Assembly (NCBI GenBank): GCA_002343485.1
Contig: DDST01000160.1
Coordinates: 1-11,659, forward strand
DNA from: Proteobacteria bacterium UBA2383
GTDB lineage: Bacteria; Pseudomonadota; Gammaproteobacteria; Competibacterales; Competibacteraceae
Reading direction: 5' to 3'
Length of the DNA: 11,659 nucleotides
Part shown: piece after piece, positions 6,840 through 11,659 of the stretch
Numbering within the stretch: position 1 is the first letter of the stretch
How the letters are laid out: the number at the start of each line of letters is the position of its first letter
Position numbers and translations under genes: made by a program
The notes under the pieces: generated by a model
Databases searched by the model: none
Told to the model about the DNA's origin: nothing
Seen by the model: the letters and a program-made list of their open reading frames with translations, nothing else

Positions 6840-9347
6840 ATGAAACAGACAGGACAATCATTGATTCTGGTGGTGGACGATGACGACAGTCAACGCCTGC
6901 TAGCCAGTGTCTCGCTTCAGCAAAGCGGATTCTCCATTCTGGAAGCCGCGAATGGCGCGCAGGCAATCGAAATTTTTCAGCAATACCAGCCTGATTTGGT
7001 GTTGTTAGATGTGGTGATGCCGGGCATGGATGGATTTACCACATGTACCGCGTTGCGGTGTTTGAGCGGGGGCCGGAATGTGCCCATCGTCATGGTCACC
7101 GGCCTGGATGACGTGCAATCCATCGAACAGGCTTATCAGGCCGGAGCAACTGATTTCATTACCAAGCCGATCCAGTGGCTGATCTTGCACCACCGGGTGC
7201 GTTATATCCTGCGTGCCAGCCGGACTTTCCGGGATCTCCAGGAAGGCGAGGAGCGGTTTCGCACGTTGGTGAACGCGGCCGGCAGCGTTATTCTGGTGCT
7301 GGACCGCCAAGGCAAAGTGGTGGAGTTCAATCCGGTCGCGGAACGGTTTTTTCCCTTGCAACGAGGCGAGTTGATAGCCGAAAGCTTTACGAACACCTTA
7401 TCGGTGGTTGGCAATTGGGATGCGTTGTTGGAGGAATCGCAAAACTTTGAGAGCACCATACAGGCACTGGACGGTGATGACCGCATACTGCTGTGGAGTC
7501 TCTCCGGATTCGCGAACACCGAGGGAGCTCTCGCCGGTTTGGTGATCGTCGGACAAGACGTGACCGCGCGCCGCAAGGCTGAAGAGAACATGCGCAAGCT
7601 TTCCTATGTGGTCGAGCAGAATCCGATCTCTATTCTGATCACTGACGTTCGCGGCAACATCGAATACGTCAATCCTAAATTCTCCGAAATCAGTGGCTAT
7701 CATCTGGAAGAAATTCAAGGGAAAAATCCGTATTTTTTACAAACCAACACCTTAAGCGCCGAGGAATACCAGCGCATGCACCATCTGGTTGCTAGCGGCG
7801 ATGTTTGGCGAGGGGAATTGTGCAGCCGCCGCAAGGATGGCGGTTTTTTCTGGGAGTCGGCGCACATCTCGGCCATTCGAAACCCGCAAGGTGTGGTGAC
7901 TCATTTTGTCTGGTTGCGCGAAGATATCTCCGACCGCAAGAATGCCGAGGAACGCATTCGGTTTCTGGCCTATTACGATAATCTGACCCGGCTGCCGAAC
8001 CGGGTGATGTTGCAGGAGCGTTTGCGGGAAGCGATCGAGGTCTCTCGAATACACGAGCGGTTGTTAGCAGTGATGTTTCTGGATCTGGATCAATTCAAGC
8101 GGATTAACGACTCACTGGGCCATCGGGCTGGCGACATGCTGTTGCAACAGGTAGCCGACCGGCTGCAAGAGTATCTACGATTCAGTGACCAGGTTTATAT
8201 CACCCGTACGGACACCCCTTTGCCTCAGGATTTGCTGGCCCGGCTCGGAGGAGATGAGTTCGTCATCGTGCTGACCGAAATCAATCACCCCGACGCGGTG
8301 ACTCAGGTGGCACAGCGGGTGCTGGAGGCAATGGCCAAGCCATTTGTAGTGGATAACAGGGAGATCTTTACCGGTTGCAGCATCGGTATTGCCCTATATC
8401 CCGAGGATGGCGCAGATATGGATATTCTGCTAAAGCACGCCGATACCGCGCTTTATTATGCGAAGGACCGTGGCCGGAATAATTATCAGATGTTTTCCAG
8501 TTCAATGAACGTGGCCACCACCCAACGCCTGACGCTGGAAAATCATCTACGCAAGGCGCTGAAAAATCAGGAACTGATTCTTTACTATCAGCCACAGGTC
8601 GCGTTGAATAGCGGCATCGTCACCGGTGTAGAGGCTCTGCTGCGCTGGAACAATCCAAAGCTGGGAATGGTATCGCCGGAAGACTTTATTCCGGTGGCCG
8701 AGGAAACCGGTCTCATCGTTTCGATCGGGGAATGGGTGCTCCGGACCGCGTGCATCCAGGCTCGGACCTGGCAGGTAACGGAAGGGCTTTCTTCTCTACG
8801 CATGGCGGTCAACTTGTCGCCGCGGCAATTTGCCGATCCCGATTTTGTCGAGCGGATTGCGGTTATTTTGCGAGAGACAGGATTGCAACCAGAGCTATTG
8901 GAATTAGAGATCACCGAGAGCTTGCTGATGCAGGGGGGATTATTGGAATCCTTGCTTTTACTCAAGGAGATTGGCGTTATGTTGAGCATCGATGATTTTG
9001 GAACGGGCTATTCCAATCTGAGTTATTTGCAGCGATTCCCTGTCGATCGGTTGAAAATCGACAAATCCTTCGTGAAGGATATCGGCAGCAAGTCTGACCA
9101 AAATAACACCATCGCTGGCGCAGTGATCGCTATGGCGCGCAGTTTGCGCTTGAGCGTGATTGCTGAAGGGGTGGAGACTAAGAAACAGGCCGACATCTTG
9201 CGCCTGCTGGATTGCGATGAGATGCAAGGCTATTACTTCAGCCGTCCGTATCCGCCCGAACAAGTGATTAAGATCATAAACGACCACAGAACTCCGCCAA
9301 GCTGCACTCAGGAAGTCCTCACTAAGCTGCCGCTTAAAGCCGGTTGA
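6840..9347 (+). CDS. Response regulator with PAS-PAS-GGDEF-EAL (cyclic di-GMP turnover)
   Basis: This 835-residue cytoplasmic protein has no transmembrane segment. An N-terminal receiver (about 7-125) has the DDDD acidic cluster (13-16), phospho-Asp57 (LVLLDVVMPGMDG) and Lys109. Two PAS domains follow (about 135-245 and 250-370, the second ending in a PAC-like LREDISDRK). The GGDEF domain (about 375-550) has intact GGDEF at 470-474 plus FLDLDQFKRIND, so diguanylate cyclase activity is plausible. It carries about 15 extra residues just before ARLGGDEF, and the inhibitory RxxD site reads LPQD, lacking the Arg. The EAL domain (about 560-815) keeps the EALLRW glutamate (E598), N658, E690, D718/D719, K739, E776 and Q796, all expected for a phosphodiesterase. 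It may thus be bifunctional. The receiver is the natural acceptor for phosphate from HPt His936 of the kinase encoded 70 bp upstream. The ATG at 6840 is favoured over GTG 6834 by its ribosome binding site. Net activity cannot be read from sequence. Confidence 0.93.
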   Translation: MKQTGQSLILVVDDDDSQRLLASVSLQQSGFSILEAANGAQAIEIFQQYQPDLVLLDVVMPGMDGFTTCTALRCLSGGRNVPIVMVTGLDDVQSIEQAYQAGATDFITKPIQWLILHHRVRYILRASRTFRDLQEGEERFRTLVNAAGSVILVLDRQGKVVEFNPVAERFFPLQRGELIAESFTNTLSVVGNWDALLEESQNFESTIQALDGDDRILLWSLSGFANTEGALAGLVIVGQDVTARRKAEENMRKLSYVVEQNPISILITDVRGNIEYVNPKFSEISGYHLEEIQGKNPYFLQTNTLSAEEYQRMHHLVASGDVWRGELCSRRKDGGFFWESAHISAIRNPQGVVTHFVWLREDISDRKNAEERIRFLAYYDNLTRLPNRVMLQERLREAIEVSRIHERLLAVMFLDLDQFKRINDSLGHRAGDMLLQQVADRLQEYLRFSDQVYITRTDTPLPQDLLARLGGDEFVIVLTEINHPDAVTQVAQRVLEAMAKPFVVDNREIFTGCSIGIALYPEDGADMDILLKHADTALYYAKDRGRNNYQMFSSSMNVATTQRLTLENHLRKALKNQELILYYQPQVALNSGIVTGVEALLRWNNPKLGMVSPEDFIPVAEETGLIVSIGEWVLRTACIQARTWQVTEGLSSLRMAVNLSPRQFADPDFVERIAVILRETGLQPELLELEITESLLMQGGLLESLLLLKEIGVMLSIDDFGTGYSNLSYLQRFPVDRLKIDKSFVKDIGSKSDQNNTIAGAVIAMARSLRLSVIAEGVETKKQADILRLLDCDEMQGYYFSRPYPPEQVIKIINDHRTPPSCTQEVLTKLPLKAG

Positions 9348-9350
9348 ATC

Positions 9351-9362
9351 AGATAGCTATCT
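9351..9362. repeat. 12-bp perfect palindrome in the convergent gap
   Basis: AGATAGCTATCT is perfectly self-complementary and begins three bases after the GGDEF/EAL stop codon. It may be a protein-binding site, part of a termination region, or chance. No function can be assigned. Confidence 0.35.
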
Positions 9363-9375
9363 ACCGCATACCGCC

Positions 9376-9390
9376 ATATTCGGTGAATAT
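9376..9390. repeat. Short AT-rich inverted repeat in the convergent gap
   Basis: ATATTC and GAATAT flank a GGT loop, giving a 6-bp AT-rich stem. It is weak as an RNA hairpin. It sits between two other palindromes in the 84-bp space separating the converging genes. Confidence 0.35.
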
Positions 9391-9397
9391 TTTGATC

Positions 9398-9418
9398 CCT
9401 GTTTCGTGTCCAAACAGG
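9398..9418. terminator. Possible terminator hairpin between convergent operons
   Basis: CCTGTTT (9398-9404) pairs perfectly with AAACAGG (9412-9418) around a 7-base loop. Placement between the 3' ends of the signalling locus and the mod operon suits a terminator shared by both directions. Neither side has a proper run of T, and the stem is only 7 bp, so a classical intrinsic terminator is doubtful. Confidence 0.35.
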
Positions 9419-9431
9419 CTAGCTTCAGAAT

Positions 9432-10517
9432 TTATCCGAGCAGCGCCACGGCCTTGATCTGCGCCCACATTGGTTTGTTGAGCGTAACATCCAGATGAGC
9501 GAGAGAGCGGCGGGTGATGCGGGCGATGAGCGGTGTACCGCCAGCGTCCAGCCGGACCAAGGCATGAGCCGGTGTATCGGCATCGGCCACTTCGGTCACG
9601 GTAGCGGGTAACAAGTTGGCGATGCTAGTCCCTTCAGCGCGGGTGAGCGTCAGGCTTACGTCGCGGGCATGAACACGGAAACGCAGCCGGCAGCCTAGAG
9701 CCTCCGGGCGGCGGGCAACCACGACGCTGCCGCCGGTGAAATCCAGCCGGGTCAAGTGGTAGGTTTCATCATGGTCCGCCACGACCGCCTCGATGACAAC
9801 CCCGGCGTCCTCGGTAAAGGCAGTGGGTAGATCGAGTCGCGCCAAGGTTTCCTGCAAGCCCCCCGCAGCCACCACGCGGCCTTCGGATAGCAGCACGACG
9901 TGATCTGCCAGCCGGGCTATTTCATCGGGCGCGTGGCTGACATAGAACACCGGTATCTCCAATTCGTCGTGCAATCGTTCCAGATAGGGCAAGATTTCGT
10001 TTTTACGTTTTAAATCCAGCGCTGCCAGCGGTTCATCCATTAGCAGTAACTCCGGACTGGTCGCCAGTGCGCGGGCGATGGCCACTCGTTGGCGCTCACC
10101 CCCGGAAAGCCGGCCGGGCATCCGGTCGAGCAGATGCCCAATGCCCAGTAATGCCACCGCCTGATCCAGCGACACCTTATGTTTGTTGTTCACCCGCTTT
10201 CGTCCATAGTTCAGATTCTTCCACACCGATAGATGCGGAAACAGGCTGGCTTCCTGGAAAACATAACCCAGCGGGCGTTGATAGGTGGGCCGGCAAATGC
10301 CGCGCGCACTGTCCTGCCAGACGTCACCTTTGAAATTCAGTAAGCCGGTACTTTGCCGTTCCAAGCCGGCCAGGCAACGCAGTAACGTTGTTTTGCCCGA
10401 ACCAGAATGCCCAAACAGCGCGGTGACGCCACGGCCGGGCAGCTTAAGATCAATCTCCAGGGTAAATCCGGGCCAGATCACTTGAAAGCGGGCATGGATT
10501 GCTTCATCGGGCGTCAT
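9432..10517 (-). CDS. modC: Molybdate ABC transporter ATP-binding protein ModC
   Basis: This 361-residue ATPase powers molybdate import through ModB at the inner membrane. Visible elements are Walker A GHSGSGKTT (36-44), Q-loop Q88 (YVFQEASLFPHL), ABC signature LSGGE (137-141), Walker B LLLMDEP (157-163) and switch His195 (VSHAPDEI). A C-terminal MOP/TOBE molybdate-binding domain spans about 292-360 (SIANLLPATVTEV and onward), as in typical ModC; the length fits the family. The reading frame stays open upstream for another 192 codons, across modB in a different frame, but the conserved protein begins at ATG 10517. That ATG overlaps the modB stop as ATGA, a classic translational coupling arrangement. 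MOP-containing ModC proteins can bind oxyanion themselves, giving possible feedback. No ModE operator can be placed, because the operon promoter is outside the window. Confidence 0.95.
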   Translation of the reverse strand: MTPDEAIHARFQVIWPGFTLEIDLKLPGRGVTALFGHSGSGKTTLLRCLAGLERQSTGLLNFKGDVWQDSARGICRPTYQRPLGYVFQEASLFPHLSVWKNLNYGRKRVNNKHKVSLDQAVALLGIGHLLDRMPGRLSGGERQRVAIARALATSPELLLMDEPLAALDLKRKNEILPYLERLHDELEIPVFYVSHAPDEIARLADHVVLLSEGRVVAAGGLQETLARLDLPTAFTEDAGVVIEAVVADHDETYHLTRLDFTGGSVVVARRPEALGCRLRFRVHARDVSLTLTRAEGTSIANLLPATVTEVADADTPAHALVRLDAGGTPLIARITRRSLAHLDVTLNKPMWAQIKAVALLG

Positions 10518-11188
10518 TTCCAAGCGTTTGTCCCCTTGCGGGAATAAAGAGCCAGTAGCACCAGGAAGCTGAACAGCAACATGCCACCGGCCAGTACATG
10601 CGCTTCTGCGTACTCCAGCGCTTCGACGTGGTTGTAAATTTGCACTGACACCACTTGGGTTTTCTCTGGAATATTGCCACCGATCATTAGCACCACGCCG
10701 AATTCCCCTACCGTGTGGGCGAAACCAAGAATCGAAGCAGTGATGAAGCCCGGTTTGGCCAGTGGCAAGACGACGCTGAAGAAGGCATCCCAGGGACTGG
10801 CGCGCAGGGTGGCTGCGACTTCCAGCGGCCGGGTGCCAATCACCTCGAACGCCTGTTGCAGTGGCTGGACCACGAACGGCATAGAATAGAATACCGAAGC
10901 CACTACCAGCCCAACGAAGGTAAAAGGTAGGACACCCCACCCCAGTGACTGGGTCAACTGACCGATCAGCCCATGCGGTCCCAGGGCAATCAATAGATAG
11001 AATCCTAGCACGGTAGGTGGTAGCACCAGCGGCAGCGCGACTACTGCGCCGATGGCGCCTTTCCATTTCGAGCGGGTGCGGGCTAGCCACCAAGCGATGG
11101 GGGTGCCGACGATTAACAGAATCACCGTGGTGGTCGTAGCCAGCTTGAGGGTCAACCAGACCGCTGCAAAATCAACGTCGCTTAGCAC
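10514..11188 (-). CDS. modB: Molybdate ABC transporter permease ModB
   Basis: This 224-residue inner-membrane permease forms the molybdate channel as a homodimer with ModC. It has about five hydrophobic segments (about 10-36, 45-70, 84-106, 147-170, 197-217). The cytoplasmic EAA loop that contacts the ATPase is at about 123-144 (EVAATLRASPWDAFFSVVLP), followed by GFAHTVGEFG (155-164), characteristic of ModB. LPLVLPPTVLGFYLL (52-66) is also typical. The GTG start at 11188 is supported by the GAGGAAG ribosome binding site 7 bases upstream, which overlaps the modA stop. The stop codon TGA overlaps the modC ATG. Length and domain content are normal, so this is an intact gene. Confidence 0.95.
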   Translation of the reverse strand: MLSDVDFAAVWLTLKLATTTTVILLIVGTPIAWWLARTRSKWKGAIGAVVALPLVLPPTVLGFYLLIALGPHGLIGQLTQSLGWGVLPFTFVGLVVASVFYSMPFVVQPLQQAFEVIGTRPLEVAATLRASPWDAFFSVVLPLAKPGFITASILGFAHTVGEFGVVLMIGGNIPEKTQVVSVQIYNHVEALEYAEAHVLAGGMLLFSFLVLLALYSRKGTNAWK

Positions 11189-11195
11189 CCGCTGG

Positions 11196-11202
11196 CTTCC
11201 TC
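11196..11202 (-). promoter_or_regulatory. Ribosome binding site of modB
   Basis: On the minus strand GAGGAAG stands 7 bases before the GTG start at 11188 and shares bases with the TGA stop of modA. The strong site supports the GTG start and suggests that modA and modB are translated from one transcript. Confidence 0.6.
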
Positions 11203-11659
11203 AGCGCGCGTAACCATAGGATTGGATAATAGCCGCTGCTTTTTTACCCTTGAGGTATTCAACCAGCGCCTGTGCCGCTGGTTGGTCCTTGCCATTGGTG
11301 AGAATCACTGCATCCTGCCGGATCGGATCATGCAAGCTGGCGGGGACGACCCAGGTAGAACCGCCGGTCAATTGGCCGTTGGTCATGATCTGCGATAGCG
11401 CAATGAAGCCCAATTCTGCATTGCCGGTAAAAATAAATTGATAAGTTTGAGAGACATTCTCGCCGGTGACGAATTTCGATTGGAGGGTATCGAACAGCCC
11501 AAGTTTCGTCAGAGTAGCCATTGCTGCCGCACCGTAAGGGGCTGTCTTGGGATTGGTGATAGCCAGATGCTTGAATTCGCCGTTTTTCAATATCTTGCCT
11601 TGATCATCCACCAAGCCCGGCTGGGCAGACCACAACACCAGCGTACCGATGGCATAGGT
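11201..11659 (-). CDS. modA: Molybdate-binding periplasmic protein ModA, C-terminal part (partial)
   Basis: This is the last 152 residues of the periplasmic molybdate-binding protein that delivers the oxyanion to ModB/ModC. The frame runs off the right edge of the window, so the signal peptide and N-terminal lobe are missing. Family signatures include YAIGTLVLWS at the visible start, HLAITNPKTAPYGAAAMATL, VTGENVSQTYQFIFTGNAELGF and the closing VEYLKGKKAAAIIQSYGY. The NPKTAPYG segment belongs to the second-lobe ligand region in ModA proteins. It is followed 12 bp later by modB on the same strand, giving the usual modABC order. Tungstate binding is also possible in this family, but ModB/ModC with a MOP domain favour molybdate. 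Confidence 0.94.
   Translation of the reverse strand, partial: TYAIGTLVLWSAQPGLVDDQGKILKNGEFKHLAITNPKTAPYGAAAMATLTKLGLFDTLQSKFVTGENVSQTYQFIFTGNAELGFIALSQIMTNGQLTGGSTWVVPASLHDPIRQDAVILTNGKDQPAAQALVEYLKGKKAAAIIQSYGYAR

Noticed and set aside
11189..11200. ModE operator near the mod genes
   Set aside because: The window holds only internal operon junctions; the upstream promoter region of modA is outside, so no operator can be assessed.
1..11659. CRISPR array, transposon ends, integrase site or tRNA
   Set aside because: No spaced direct repeats, transposase-like frames, long terminal inverted repeats or cloverleaf sequence were found on reading both strands.

Overview
The window looks like chromosomal DNA of a Gram-negative proteobacterium. 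It carries an outer-membrane TonB-dependent receptor, a periplasmic YfiR-type protein, long multi-domain signalling proteins and a molybdate ABC transporter. Base composition is moderately GC-rich and codon use is even across the window. A gammaproteobacterium is my best guess from protein style, but no rRNA or clade marker is present, so this is an inference. I see no tRNA, rRNA, CRISPR array, insertion sequence or phage gene.

Layout, plus strand. (1) Positions 2-343 are the 3' end of a methyl-accepting chemotaxis protein whose last residues form a CheR/CheB-docking-like pentapeptide. (2) Positions 363-2411 encode a complete TonB-dependent outer-membrane receptor. (3) Positions 2412-3124 are a decayed second TonB-dependent receptor, recognisable piece by piece in three reading frames, with a large internal deletion. 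(4) Positions 3112-3768 encode a YfiR-family (DUF4154) periplasmic protein. (5) Positions 3782-6769 encode a 995-residue hybrid histidine kinase (CHASE8-like sensor, HAMP, HisKA, HATPase, two receiver domains, HPt). (6) Positions 6840-9347 encode a receiver-PAS-PAS-GGDEF-EAL protein that should make and/or break cyclic di-GMP.

Genes 2-6 run in one direction with short gaps and read as one envelope-to-c-di-GMP signalling locus. In Pseudomonas, YfiR restrains YfiN, a protein with the same kind of periplasmic sensor plus HAMP but a direct GGDEF output. Here the CHASE8-HAMP input is on a phosphorelay kinase, and the GGDEF/EAL output is a separate response regulator encoded next door. This looks like a split, phosphorelay version of the YfiR-YfiN idea, with a TonB-dependent receptor as the outer-membrane partner. 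The wiring is inferred from gene order and domains.

Minus strand. Positions 11659 down to 9432 hold modA (3' part only), modB and modC, the molybdate ABC importer, tightly packed as an operon: a 12-bp gap between modA and modB, and an ATGA overlap between modB and modC. It converges on the signalling locus. The 84-bp convergent gap at 9348-9431 contains three short perfect inverted repeats that may act in transcript termination.
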